A stretch of 64,000 nt of DNA, from contig CP136062.1 of assembly GCA_032622095.1 (NCBI GenBank), forward strand, positions 155,304,875-155,368,874, read 5' to 3'. A model generated the notes under the pieces. The model worked only from the letters and a program-made list of their open reading frames with translations, did not search any database and was not told the DNA's origin. This document shows, piece by piece, positions 36,981-50,440 of the stretch (its first letter is position 1; each line of letters starts with the position of its first letter). Position numbers and translations under genes: made by a program. This DNA is from Siphonodentalium dalli. Taxonomy: Eukaryota; Mollusca; Scaphopoda; Gadilida; Siphonodentaliidae.

Positions 36981-37369
36981 CTCGACCCAAATTTACTTCG
37001 GCTAAATCGAATTATATCCAGCTATTATTTACATATACTTCTGAACACCTGATATATACATATTTTTTTATTTTGAACTATCAACGTTAGCGTTGTTAAA
37101 GTAATGAGAGCGGATCTCAAGTTACAAAGTACACATACTAATAGCGCTGTCAATGGCTACCGTTTAAAACCTGTTTACCCTGGAAGCCTATAACATTGTA
37201 GAGGTCGGTTGTGTATTATGACATCAAATTGAACATATCCATACTGCACATGGCGTCACTTTATATTGCAACCAGTATTTTCGCATACGTCTTGAATTAA
37301 CGAACAGCAGAGGAATATCTGCAGGTTGCTTTCATGTTTTCATTTCAATTCAATATATTGGGACGTTTG

Positions 37370-37925
37370 TACATCCGCAATCCGATAATTGACTAAGAGA
37401 TGATTATAATTTTGCGTAGAAGTACAATTTAGTTTTATCTTATCGAATATGCCATTTCATTTTATGGCATTGTCTGATTTATTTGATTTATATTCGTGAA
37501 TAATCCTGTGTCTTTCAATTGTTCTTGGCTGACTCGCGATAGCTATTCACGTGATTAGATTCATATATCTGTATGTGGCTCATGTTTTCGCTTTTACTGT
37601 GTGTATCATGGTTTTGCATGCTTCCATATCTACTGGTTAATTTATTTTGGCTTTTATGTGTTAATTTCATTTCATTCGAGTCTTTGGTAACGTACATAAA
37701 TTGCCCAAAACCCGATATTTGGCCAAGCGATTATTCAACTTTTGCATAGAAGTAAACTTTATTTTTTGAAAATATCATTTTATCATGACATTCACTGATT
37801 TGTATGATTGTTATTCATGCGCTCTGAATAATCCTGTCACTTCCAATTGTTGATTCGTGATCTTGAATCACGTGATCATATTCATATATTTGGCGATTGC
37901 TCAAGCCGATGTTCTATGTTTTCAC
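37370..37925 (+). repeat. Diverged ~340-bp tandem duplication
   Basis: Blocks near 37370-37600 recur at 37712-37925 in the same order (CGATA.TTG, GCGTAGAAGTA/GCATAGAAGTA, CTGATTT, GAATAATCCTGT, CACGTGAT). Both are noncoding. Confidence 0.75.
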
Positions 37926-40094
37926 GTTTACTACACATAGCGATTACGCAGACCAATGTTCTACATGTACGTTGTAATGTTTATTACATTATGTTGATTG
38001 TGTTCATGGTATACATTGTCCCGAATGTCCTTAACCAGACACCACATGTAAGCGAAAAATAAATTTGTCGGATCGGAATAATGGACTTTGTCTCACTTAC
38101 TCCCTATGCATGGAAATTGCTTTAATGGGCATCAAACCAGTTACATTACATAACTACGGTCTTTACTTATTGTATACAAATTAATAGAAGTTCAGTAAAA
38201 ATAACTATAATTTGATTAAGTCTCTTTAATCCGTTTTATCGAAGAAAATATATCGTCAAATGTATAGCGTATTGGGGTACTATTACTTGTACAACCACTT
38301 ATCTCATATCTCCTAGATTCGTTTCGTTTGCAACTGATGGTAAATTGTGTTCTTAGTATTTGGTTGAAAGGTAACTGATATGTATACTGTTGATACGCGC
38401 GGTTCCAGCTGGAATATACGCACCCCTGATCAAGACTTTATGGTCCTGCTAATGTGATGTGATGCTGGTGGTCTCTGCTGAATTGCTATAACGCGATTGG
38501 GGCGAACTGATGCTGTTAAAGGCACGTGAGGCCTTAGTTGTCGAAAATATTCATATTTGTTCCAATCACCGTAAACAGAAAAACATTAAAACGCATACAG
38601 TTTCGTTCATATATACCATGACCATCGCGTAAACAGCATGTTATCATAAAGATTTACTATATTTTACCTAAGCAAGAGCAAGATTGTGTTACAGAAGACA
38701 GCACAGTGCTGCTGGCTAATCACACACAAATGGCATAAACGCTCTTTATTCGTTCCATATCAGGAATTCACCAACAAAGAACGCTCTTTATTTTTAACAT
38801 CATAATATAAACAAACACCAGAAAAGTTACTTTTTATGCTTTTGTTTACATAACAATGGTCAAAGATATGACAATAACATACTGTTTATGCGATATTTCT
38901 TATTTGTATACGGACAAAGTCTGTCTACATTTTGTTGTTCTTTCTGTTTGTGGCGTTATTTGACGGGTGGAAATATTTTCACAGGATACCCACCGCCAAG
39001 GCCAACCGTACCTTTAAGACAAAGTACCGTTATTTTTCAAATGTTGTCATTTTCTGGGTATATGGCTAATACGAGCGGTTTGGAATAAAACCAGTGCATG
39101 TTTGGAACATAACAAAACATAGACATTTTGAACAAATATAATAATGGCTGCTCTGGTGTTTGCAAAACTATGTGAATTGCCATCTTTCTATAGTCGATTT
39201 GCCACAACTAACACAACCAATATAAACATATCTCGCAATATATATATGTGTTGGAATGTTTGATACACACAATGGCTTTTCATATTGCAGATTTTCCGAA
39301 CGCCGCACAAATGACAATTTCAGAACAAATAACGTACATTTTCTTAACAGCGTAAATTTACCATGACAGCATCTTAGCAATTCAACAGGGCCCACCAGCA
39401 TCGCATCACATTGACGGGTCCAGTTGACCAGTTGTGAAACTGTAATAGGATGAAACTTTAATGGTCTGACTGTATTTGTGTTCGAGGGTACGCCAATACA
39501 TGGGATTCGTTAATCCAATAATTTATTATTGCGACAGTTCTTTAATCTTAGTGTTCGATATTCCGAGAGTTCGATACTTAAGAATTTACAGCGACGTGGA
39601 CATGAATAAAAGTCGGGCCTCATCAACATAAAATAAATGTTCCCTGAGGCATCACCACGCGCAAAAGAATCCCACCGGTATCAAATTTAAGCATCATACA
39701 CACATTTGGGAACAGACAATTAACGCACCCGTATATCTAATTGCGTAAATGATACACAAATATCCAAATGTTCGTCTTTGTCGTGTCTTATACATGTATG
39801 TTACAACATATGTGACTTATTGGTGCTCTATATAAAGATTCTCGTACATGCACGTGCGTGAGCTACACATACACGTGTAATAATTTAACGCGATGCTGGA
39901 ACGGATACCAGTTTCTGTATGTGAGGAAACTACATGATATTCTGAAAGCTAGCGCGACTTACATGTATATTCACATATTCGCGACTTTCGGACTATCGAA
40001 TAATCGTAATATCTAACTATCTGACAAACGAACTGCCCTAATTTTTTCGTCGTTTGACAAATATACAACATTCATATTTGAGAATATGTGGGAC
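37926..40094. other. No recognised feature
   Basis: AT-rich intergenic DNA. GCTCTTTATT occurs twice within 40 bp near 38741-38793. Short open frames are unsupported. Confidence 0.5.
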
Positions 40095-40102
40095 AGTTGA
40101 AG

Positions 40103-41340
40103 CACAGGTCCCCAGATCAAAAATGTACCCCACCCTCAATAATACTTAATCCCATAGAAAGGTATTCAACATGGCGGGGCCTAATTTTTTAATTTTGTTT
40201 CAGTCAAAAAAAAGTTAAAAATAGAAGAATTTTGTTTTTGTTACATAAAGGCCTCATATATACGTAGAAATGTATTTTCTTACTCTTCAATTTCATGTAT
40301 CCCGCGTAAAAAATGGTTAAAAAAACTCCTGTTATGAGCACAGGTCTGACAGAAACCGGCTGTTGAAATACCTCGTTCGAGATGGTGTCCGCTCAACTCG
40401 GTCAAAAAGCCGGATTTTTACACTGACTAGTGCTTCAAAAACGCCCTAACCGGTAAGTAGAAAAATATAGTATACATCATTAGAAGCGGAATCACGGCAT
40501 CATATCTCTCGTATTTATTGAAAAATCAGTTTCATAAAACCGGAAGAAAATTTTAATTGTCCAAAACAAGCCATTTTGTAAGTAAGCTGAAATGACGTAA
40601 TACTAATTGGCATTGGCCCAATATAAATCAAATATATAACGAAGAAGTAATGTACATACGATCTAAATGTTTACGAAGTTATATTCTTGTCCATGTGCAT
40701 GTTTTCAAATCGGCATTCGTGTTAATTCAATCTTTATCTATTCTTCTAATTTTTTATAAATACATATTGTGTTGCATAGAACTATAAATAGTACTCACGG
40801 CAAACTCGCAAAAAATGGCTGGTTTTTGGAAAATTTTAATTTGCTTCCGAATTCATGAATCTGATTTTTTCAATAAATACGAGAGATACGATGCCGTGAT
40901 GTGGCCAGATTGGTTTGGGTGTGTCAGTAAATAATTCCGCTTCTAATGATGTATACTATATATATTGTACTTACCGTTGAGAGTTTTTGAAGCGCAAGTC
41001 GGTGTAAAAATCCGACTCGCTGACCCAGTTTAGCGGACACCATCTAGAACGAGTGATTTTAGCAGTCGGTTTGCGCCAGACCTGTGCTCATATCCGGAGT
41101 TTTTCTGAACCAATTTTACACGGCATACTTAAAATTGAAGAGTAATAAAATATCTTTCTACATATATACGAAGTATTTATGTTGCTAACATTATTTGTGT
41201 GTGTTTTGAACCTGTTTGTGGACTTTGAAAAAGTTATTACCAATTAGGGCCGTCCGCGTTCGATACCTTTCTATTATTGGAAGAATAATATTAAGTATTA
41301 TAGGGGCTGGGGCATTTGTTGTTTGTTCTGGCGACCTGTG
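40103..41340. mobile_element. 1.24-kb fold-back DNA transposon with 8-bp target duplication
   Basis: The ends are inverted: CACAGGTCCCCAGA at the left, and the reverse complement of CACAGGTCGCCAGA at the right. The arms continue imperfectly for about 450 bp each (40103-40560 and 40840-41340) around a ~280-bp centre. It is flanked by AGTTGAAG (40095-40102) and AGTTAAAG (41341-41348), an 8-bp duplication with one mismatch. Duplication length suggests the hAT or P superfamily; the terminal sequence does not settle which. No transposase is present. Confidence 0.85.
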
Positions 41341-41664
41341 AGTTAAAGATGCCCAAATTTGATAAAATACACCTAATGTGACAAAATACACCAAATTTGA
41401 CAAAAACAAAACTTTGGCAACATAAGCATGGATGCTATCATAGACGATATTGGAATGTTTGCTAGACTGACCACAGTCAAACGTGCTAAAAAGTTGCTCT
41501 TTTGAAATTCGACATTTGGCCATCAATACTTCATAATGATGATGCAGGGTTCGTTGTGCCATTCATTTTCTTGTATACAAACTGTGCATTTGAAGGTTGT
41601 TTGCTGTCAAACCGTCAGGGCATCTTTAAGTCATCGCTAGCAACGTTAGATGTGCTCACAAAAC

Positions 41665-44600
41665 CTAAGGATACACAATGATGCGAGTCTTTCCAGTAGG
41701 AGCGTGGACGAACAAAGTATGAGGAGTTCCAACTCTAGAACATCCTACATACAGTTGTCCATGCGAAAATTAAGACAGTTGTAAACAAACAACAAATACA
41801 GTTTGGCCTTGAGACTTATTAATTGAAATGGCAAAGCTCAATTTTTGATTTTAGTTTCTTAAACCGAAACGGAATGTCAGATGGTATGGGGGTGTGCATG
41901 GCATAAACACATATTATCCACAGCCAGGCAGAATAGTAGCCACAATGACATGCTCCAATAGCTTAGTGACCACCAGCCGTGTTCCGTTGAAAATGTTGCG
42001 CAGACGCATGGTTTTGCTCCTGCTTTCAGCCAAATATGGTGAAGAGGAAGACATGGTACCATGGCTCTAATAAATTAAATTATGTGCGATAGGTGACAAC
42101 CTCTGATGAATCTGTAACAACGTCAACTGATGTGTAGGAATGAGAGCTCCCGGGCATTTCATTAACACGTTTGTTGTTGATGCTGTTCAGTCACAGACAT
42201 TGGCGCAATAATTGCAAGTTTACATAGACAAGTAATGTTTTGATAGTGGTCGCGTAGGCTTGAGAACACACGTGAAACGGGGAAGGATCCACACGCCATC
42301 ATCGTCTAAAACACTTTAGTTTCTCTAAGTTGTTGTAATGTTCGAGCGAACTGTGCGAAAGCTGGTTCCCATGGAGTTGTGCTCGCAGCGATTTATGGTT
42401 ACATGGTGCCGCAACGAAGAAGACTTCACGCAAGCCTGGTTCTCGTCAGCTTTCGTCCCCCTGGTAATGACTGGTAAAGTTTGCCTAAAGTCACCAGACA
42501 ACATGACAGTGAGTCTCCCCATTTGTGGATTTGTATCCCGCACGTCTTTTAATGTTATGTCAATTGCCTCCAATGATCTGGTATGTGCCATTGTGCATTC
42601 ATCCCATACAATCATGTGTCACGTTCTGAACAATTGCGCAAGTCCGGAAGTTTTGGAAATGTTGCAAACCGGAGCATCATTGGTGACCAAGTCCAAAGAC
42701 AACTTAAAGGCAGAATGAGCTGTGGCAGCATTACCCGACGAAGCAACATGTTCGTGACGAAGTTTTCTCCCCAGTTCCAGCAGGTGCATCGTGAAAACAT
42801 ATTCCTCCAGTATGAGATTGCATTCGACCGATGGTGGAATATGCTACCCTTTATTCGTGTAAAAAAAAAATCATTTTCATTAATGTATCTGACCAAAGAA
42901 TCGATGTCGTTGAATGTTTGCCGTAATATCTCGTTGTCAGAATGTTCAGCTCGCTTCAGTTTGAGGCCGACCAAGCGTATGCAGTCCTTCTCCTCGCATA
43001 GCAATAACCATGTCTTCTATATCTATTAATGCGACAATGAAGACCTCATCACTGTAGGCACTTTCCATTTCCGGGTATCTTAATTGAACCTGGTGTTTAA
43101 AATCTTCAGAAAAATCATCCCGTTATTGGTATAGTATTAAAGGATCACAAACTTCACATGTTTTGAGGATAATTGCAGAGAATTATGAGGCTTGTTGCTG
43201 AATGCGATGCCGAAGATTTCATTAAAGTTGCATCCCATTTGGTATCGTCTTCGAGCAGTTCGCGCTTAACGCATGCTTCTCGGTAAGTAGCGCATACGTC
43301 GCCATCCACAATCCGGAGATCTGCAAACGAAGTTGGACAACTGACTTCACGTAGGAGTAGTCTTTAAAACAAACATGAATGTTGGTTGGGATGGACGGTG
43401 TGTACTCCATAAAGCAGTGTCAAGTCTAATGTCAGCATGATTGTCTAGAGCACCTCAGTTTCTTCAAGTTCATCTGTTGTTACACCACGTGTAGTTGGGT
43501 GGTATTGGGTTATAAAACAACGTTTGTGCAAAGGAATCTTCTTGACACAGTTTAAAGAAAACCGTCAGTATAGTATCTCACGGTGATATTGCTGCGTTAT
43601 CGGTGGGTAGAATAAACCCGCTGACCATTTTCCAACTGGACAGCAAGTTGTTGGATGGCAGGATGTCGTTCGTGGATTGGAAATCCAGATATCCTCCACA
43701 AAGCTTCATTGCTGCTTATATATCGGCCCATCTGGTATTGGGTAACTTCATCGTGGACATCTTGCTGAAGTGCATGCATAGCAGCATCCGATGTTTTGTT
43801 GTCGCCTTCGAGCAATTCGCGCTTAACACATGTTTCTCGATAAGTAACCCAGACGATGCCATCCACAGTCCGGTGATCTGCAAAAACGTGGGAGGTGGGA
43901 CCCTTGACTTCATGTAGTAGTCTTAAATGGAAACATTCATGTTGGCTGGAATGGACGGTGTATACTCTCACTATAGTAGTGTCGTGTCTAATTACAGCAT
44001 TGTATTCTACTACAGAACCTCGTTTTCTTCTATTCCATCTGTTGTTACGCTACGTGCAATAGGATTGTACCTGGTGATAAAACAACGTTTGTGCCAAGGA
44101 ATCTTCCTGACACAGTGCTATTGCCTGATTTGCAGCATTATCGGCGGTAAAATAAACCCGCTGACCATTTTCCAAATGGACAGCAAACTGCTAGATGCCA
44201 TGATGTTGTTAGTGGACTAAAATTTCAAATATCCCATAAAACCTTCATTGTTGTGTATATATCTGATTGCTTTTAAACCACCGTCTCCATGTCTCCTTCG
44301 CATGTAAGAAGGATACTCATCCTCGGCTGTTTTAGTCTCCAGAATAAACGATTCGCGGTACCGTTTCTTGCACTTATTGTCTTTCATACACGGTGATTTG
44401 TGTTTATTGGAATTGAATGGACCGTGTACCATTATTGTGTGTCTCGACAATGTCGAAGAGCCATCTGTCTGTTGCAGGATATGGAAGCTCTGCCGATATG
44501 ATGGATTCAAGCTGGTTGGATTGAATTTTGGTGATGAGCCAAATCAAAATATGCGCATGCGGCAACGAATTCTATGGTGGACTTTTGGCACCGCACTGGT

Positions 44601-45430
44601 CCGGCAATTTGGGACATTGTCATGAGGTCCATTACTTTCAGTACTAGGTGGAATGTCAGTGAGATAATATCTGTGACGTAAGTTTGACCAAGTAGAAGCT
44701 CACATTGTGTTTCCTTCCATTTTGAATTACATGTGATTGTTATAAGTAGATCGGATCGGTCGTAATGCCGAACAAAGGTCATGGCATGAAATGACAGGCA
44801 TAAAAGTCCATACAAGAGACGGTCTTTCTATAGTTTCACCTGCCTGTGGAATTCCAAAGTGATAACCCTCTTCCCCATTCACAAACAACAGAGGTTACAA
44901 TAGGACATCATGCTATCTGTGTTTCGATGTTGCGTCTGAGATTATTATATCTGCATTTTAAAACAATATCCCTGGTTTCATATACCAACCAGTCACGATC
45001 ACAGCTACTTCGTGGCATTACGGTGCATTCAAACGGCGAGCATGCTCTCCAGATTGAACATTGTCAGCATCAATGACGACTTCTTGTTCTTGTCTAGGTG
45101 CACATTCCAAGGTGTACTTAGACCTTTGAACGCTATTGGTTGAATGTAGCATGTTCTGTAATGTCACAATGATATCAAATCGTGTTCCTTGGTTTCCGTT
45201 GTATCTACTCTGCGTCTGGCTCTGAGGATCTCGCACAAAGTAAAGTTTTAGATATCGAGGTTGTTCGTCAGGCAGCGGCTGCAGGGATCCGAATATGTGG
45301 TAAACCTGCCCTTGGACTTTAGATATAGGCATACGCCCTCCTTCCCCGTTGATATTGGGACCTATCGATGTTATCTGAACTGCGATATTGTAGTTGAATG
45401 TTATTCAGAAAATGTTTCGATTCGGGCGTG
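41665..45430 (-). pseudogene. Helitron Rep/helicase, decayed
   Basis: Minus-strand pieces in several frames follow the order of an animal Helitron protein. First comes the N-terminal region (SKVQGQVYHIFGSLQPLPDE, then an HARRLNAP block). The Rep region follows with DRSDLLITITCNSKWKE and the HUH motif LPHAHIL (44545-44565), then TIMVHGPFN...SPCM. Next are SSNEALWRISGFPIHERHPA and RTVDGIVWVTYREACVKREL-type segments. The Pif1-like helicase has a damaged Walker A (PAGTGGKL), then HMIVWDECTMAH, LSGDFRQTLPVI, SINKSQGQ, FSHGQLYVGCSRVGTPHTLF, and a stop at 41665-41667. Frameshifts and stops are numerous. Intact relatives act by rolling-circle transposition; this copy cannot. The element termini were not identified. 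Confidence 0.93.
43225..44205 (-). repeat. Internal ~540-560-bp tandem duplication within the Helitron remnant
   Basis: The segment coding LENGQRVY...YTVH..QH...RLLHEV...ACVKRELLE occurs twice in tandem. Plus-strand anchors are AACCCGCTGACCATTTTCCA at 43615 and 44155 and ATGGACGGTGT near 43391 and 43951. The two copies have diverged, so the duplication is old. Confidence 0.85.
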
Positions 45431-45921
45431 GTGCCGACCAGAAGACTCCGATGGTTCTAGACGCATGGTTATTCTCATCGTTCAGATATGTACCCCACAT
45501 AATATATAATATACAAAAAACTGTTGAGAGCCCCATGCTATTATAATTAAACTGTATAATTGAATAATGCGCATATCGTTCTACAGAGGTACATATACCG
45601 CGGTTCGTTCTATATGAAACAACCGAGCCGAACACTGAAACAAACGCAAAAAAATGTATTAATGTCAATTTTGCCCCCATTTGTGGCCAAATTATCCACC
45701 ACATAATTAATTATGTTGTGTTTCAGCGACACTTTTTAGAAACGTTTATCTTATCTATTATGGTCTTAATCCAATTAACCGACATCAATTCCCGTTCAGT
45801 ATATCATGTAGACGTCTACATATCAGTTTCTATGAAAATCGTTGAATTAGTTTTATCAATTGTGTTGCTCGTCATCCGTGATATCAATTCCTGACCCAAA
45901 ATGGAAGCCAGCCGGAACATT
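45431..45921. other. No recognised feature before duplication copy B
   Basis: AT-rich, with a palindromic ATAATTAATTAT near 45702. It holds the visible left flank of copy B at 45922. Confidence 0.5.
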
Positions 45922-46010
45922 TATGCTACGTCATTAGTGTTCGTATAGCGCAGATATCTACATATACGTTTGGGGACATCCAGGATACAAATGTGTTGTC
46001 AATCTTGGTG

Positions 46011-46218
46011 GTTCGCCCATTCATTGACTTCGGCGGTGGAACGTTTGCAACTTTAAATCATACCTTAAATTCCATGTACAATGGACATGACTATATATAG
46101 GTTTGGTGGAAATCTAAATTGACATCAGCAAAGCGTGTATCATGTTTGAGCTCTTTCACTGATCCACAACTGTGACATCGACTTTCGTATCCTTAAACCA
46201 AACCATTAGACTCCCTAT
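46011..46218 (+). repeat. Inverted-repeat arm 1, copy B
   Basis: Copy B equivalent of 90-297; its inverted partner is at about 59892-60091. Confidence 0.7.
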
Positions 46219-47036
46219 AATCGATTACAGAATATTTTTTTTATAAATGTGTGGTCTGTGTCATTTGGGGACCTTTAAACTACACCATTAATGCCACTAT
46301 GATGGAGCTGGCTAACGACTCGTCAACTTAGCTTTTCAATAACCCCCAAGGCAAGTATGCAAGGATGACTCACATTTAATGTCCACAAATTTGAAGGACA
46401 GCGAACGAAAGAAATGATTTAATCCACCGAGCCCGTTTCTTATACCATTGAATTGTATGATAAATGTGTTTTGGGAGGTCTATTTTACTTTAAACAGTTA
46501 ACCATATATACCGCGTTCATATATCTAATGGTGGTTTCTTAATAACAGGGTCGTTTGATTCTATATTTTATGGAAATACTAATAATGCAACACGTTCGAA
46601 AGAGATTCATAGAATTGTGGGTTGTTGTTGCTGCTGAAAATGTTCATGGGGAGTGATAGACCATCAGTCATGATAACGATATGGTACAAGTCTGAGTTAA
46701 GAATAAGATTGTAATGGGCTTAGAGTAGTCATATCGGTTATCACAGGTAGAGTTTATAGTTTTGTTTAGAATGAGCTGTTAGTATTTTTGAATGACTCGG
46801 TGTACTCGCACCAACGGACTGAAGGCCGTTGATACTTGCGCGAGTTATTGCTATATATCCATTGCTCTTGTTAGTCTGATAACATTGGATCATTCAACGT
46901 GGCAATTTACAAACTTAGTTGGCGAAATGCTTTGTCCTAGAGATGTAATTCTGTACTTCTGCAACTTTGTACAGTGGGTTCGGGTGTTATATCAAGGGAT
47001 CCACAAAGACACTTGTGGGTTGTCAAGTTGCAGGTA

Positions 47037-47534
47037 TCATTTAATGACTGGAGAGGCGAATTCCTTTCGGATGTCGCTATAATCAGTACGGGTGGTGGTC
47101 GGCGATGAAATGTGTGTTTGTATGATCATTTAAATCACTGCAGTTGAGTCTGGGGCGGGTGTGGTTAATATGTGTTTGCCTGGTATTAGCTTCATAATAA
47201 TGTTGGTTAACTCCCTGGTCCCCATTTAGGAACTCTGTAAATTATGCCAGGGACGCATAACTTGTTTCGTTGTGGTCGATATTATTCCATAGGTCTATTG
47301 TTGAGGGAATTGAAGGCAGCGGAGCCGAACGTCGAGGCTTGGGGGAATTGGCCTGTCGGGTCTAAACATTTGTTATTTGAAAGCTTGTTGGGGTATCAGA
47401 GGCTTGCCGGACATCATTTTGTTTCCACCCGGTTTCCTTGTCATCGGAGAAACTTTCAGCCTTCGCAGCAACGTTACTTTTGGTGTGAAATACCGATCTT
47501 TTCCAAGAGGGTGGTATTTTCAATTGATCTGGGG
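47037..47534 (-). pseudogene. Non-LTR retrotransposon RT C-terminal remnant (copy B)
   Basis: Counterpart of the remnant at 1115-1650. A 38-bp deletion relative to copy A (A positions 1157-1194) removes the GHIEDNDHYLM part of the metal-binding tail. This confirms the sequence is not under coding constraint here. Confidence 0.65.
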
Positions 47535-48204
47535 GGAATAGTTTGGTTAGGGATCTTCTTCCTGGATTATATGGTACGGTCGTTGGTTGGAGTATTCATG
47601 AGGTTATTCACTTTCTCATAAATTAAAATTTTTATGAAGTGTCGGCTCGTTTGCCTACATTGGTGCTCGGCGTAATCAATCATGTATTGTTTGTCATTTT
47701 TGTTTGCTGATGTTTGGTATTCTTCTTAATAGTTTTGTGTGCATGGGTTTCACGTTGTTCATCTCTACTTTGAGGTGATTTGCGCACTCTGTAGTAGATT
47801 GCATAGCTGATTTAAAGAAAACCTTATGAATGCATAGATGTATTGACAGCCATAGTTTGTACGTTTCGGATGACATAGCATATTGTTTGTGTCGCCGGCG
47901 TCATCCCGGATTTGTGAACATCTGGCCACTTCCATAGCCGTCGATCGCACATGAGTAGTAGGTCCTCGGTCGATCGAGATTTGGGAGGCCGTCTGACCAA
48001 GTCAAGTGACGAAATGTCCTTTCTTTTTGTTGTAATTGAACTGTATATCATATTATTACTCATTTTACCTTGTGGGTCTGCAGTTGTATTCCGTTTTCCC
48101 GGATACTTAGTTTATATACTGTCTATTGCACGGAAGCGATGAATATCGTCCAGAGAACTACGATGTTAGGTATCAGTAAAATTTGGCGGATGGTCAATCT
48201 TTCG

Positions 48205-49835
48205 TTTTTTTAGTTGCCAAATGAAAATAAAAGCAGAAGATCGACAACTATCCCAGCAGACACCTCGGACTACCCATCGAATTATGGTCGGGCCAAAGAC
48301 TGGTACATAGCTGGAGCGGTGACCCGTTTAGTCACTGTTCATACCAGCCTCTCGGTACATCACCGCAGTGAGACAGGCGTTAGCAGTACACTGTTGAAAC
48401 ATTTATAAGTCATGAAGACGAAATTAACGGCACAACATACATGATAAACAGAACACACAACTAGATACCAGAAAAAAAAAATAACAGGTGGCAGAAATTT
48501 AATCTGAAACACTGTGAGTGTCGTGACTAGCCGATTGATTGAGCCGGATCAACTCAACCACCCGTATTGAAGAGATGTAGAACCAAAGAGGACCATGAGC
48601 TAAGCCATTACCACAGGTCGATGTCTCACTTGACACGGCTGCCCTAGTATTAACAGAACTCCTGCACCACACACCAAGGGATGCACCCCTCGGCAAAAGT
48701 GGACCACTTTAGGGTAAATCTTTACGGGATTCTTAATAAGTGAACCTATTCTACCCGGGTCCATACGGGGATGATTTCTTTATTATGATCAATTGGCAGC
48801 AAGCAATACAAAAATAGTGGTATATGTGGAGACAAATAAGTGTTGATAGAGATCACATGGTGAATATCCATGCACTCCCAATGGCGATTCCTCAATAAAT
48901 CACCCGAATAGCCTAAAGTGAAATGGGTTTTGTATCAGATGCTGAAATGCGTCTACGATTATGTTAACTTGTCGGATTGCAATAGCTGTTCAACATAATT
49001 ATAACAAGGCAATTTTGAAAGTCACATGTGAAACTAAAGACAAACTATGCATAGATGTCTGAAATATCAGAGCTCATGGAACTATGTATGATATGACACT
49101 GATATGGACAGGAATGTCACCCCAATAGCCTCGGGTGGTATTCCGTTCTCGATCGGGCGATACACATCCGCGTTGCACTCAAGCACTAGCGACAACTGTA
49201 TACTGTACTTACATATTTGCCCAAACACGTCTCGTCTTGCTCTCGTTTCCATCGATCACACCTACGCGACTATAGATATAAAGAACCATATTCGACATTG
49301 GTATGCGACTTATGCATGATGGCATATTAACGATGTATCCATCGGCGGCATAAATGTGGCAATAATTATTCCTCCAATACCCATCTTACAATTGGTTATA
49401 CATAAGGACTTGATAAAGCATACTGAGGTGTGAGATGATAACATAAGAGAGGATAGCACAAGTCTGAGTATTTTAAGTCCTCTCCTCTAAGTTTTTCATT
49501 CTTCTAGAACCAAGAGCGTTTGGTGGGAAGATTCCATTGCACGATATTTGAAAGTAGAAATAATTCATCACATTGCTCTTTTAAATTTTACAATTATTTT
49601 GTCCTTTAACGTACATATATAATGAACTAACTTGTGTCCCTTCTCTGGTATGCAGTCAGCAACAACCTGCTAAACCGAGGGGTGACATTGGCATCCGGTG
49701 TATGATGTACAGCTGAAATGCGGGCATATAACTATACTTCAGTAATGCAGAATATTAACTCACCAGTACAAGGTTACAGTCCGTTACACCCTATTTCCCA
49801 GAACTAAGTACAAGTGGTGTACGCTTGAGGATGTT
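48205..49835. repeat. 1.6-kb dispersed repeat, copy B1
   Basis: Copy B equivalent of 2320-3950, almost identical. Confidence 0.85.
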
Positions 49836-50073
49836 CTTGGGACGGAGACTCGTGATACGAGAATACCGATTTCTGGTTTCGCAGTAACGATACAGGTTAT
49901 TTCTTTGATTGTTCATCATTCGCACGTTAGGTTGATTTTACAACTATTTATTTATATTATTCTCACATTGTTTGATATCACACTGCCGTTATGGTACATT
50001 CATACGCTTGCAATATTGCACTGAAAACTGCAGAAATGTCAGCTGTAAAATAGTCAAAACGGATTTTTGTGAC

Positions 50074-50267
50074 AGTTTTCAACCAATAAGCTTTAACAAT
50101 GATCATGTAGAACTGCGATTTTTTGCATGATTGCTGATTGATTGGTTTGGGTTTAAGGTCACTTTCAGCTGCCAAGACCATAATACGACATTGCCAGTTT
50201 TAGTGGTGGTGAAAACCGCACATTTACGGCTAATCTAAACTCTCGTCGGCCATGTGCGGCAAACCAC
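50074..50267. other. 194-bp segment present only in copy B
   Basis: Copy A joins directly at 4187/4188. The dinucleotide AC is shared at the junction, so a microhomology deletion in A and an insertion in B are both possible. No terminal repeats were found. Confidence 0.9.
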
Positions 50268-50319
50268 TGGCCATCGGCGAGTGATTGGCAACTCCACCAG
50301 ATAACGATTTCAAGTTAGA

Positions 50320-50440
50320 ATGTCCATGATGGAAATATCTGGATTTGAACCCTCATCGCCAGCGCTGGAGGGCGAGTCGGCTTCGAGTTGTACCCCTATC
50401 CGACTGAGCCATCGATACACCCGCGTGATTGCTGATATCG
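50320..50440 (-). mobile_element. tRNA-derived SINE head (copy B)
   Basis: Same element as at 4240-4360, with the A box at 50400-50411 and the B box at 50341-50351. Both boxes are unchanged. Confidence 0.7.

Noticed and set aside
41191-41562. 123-codon minus-strand open frame
   Set aside because: It spans the right arm of the fold-back element and sequence outside it. No family was recognised and it does not continue the Helitron frame.
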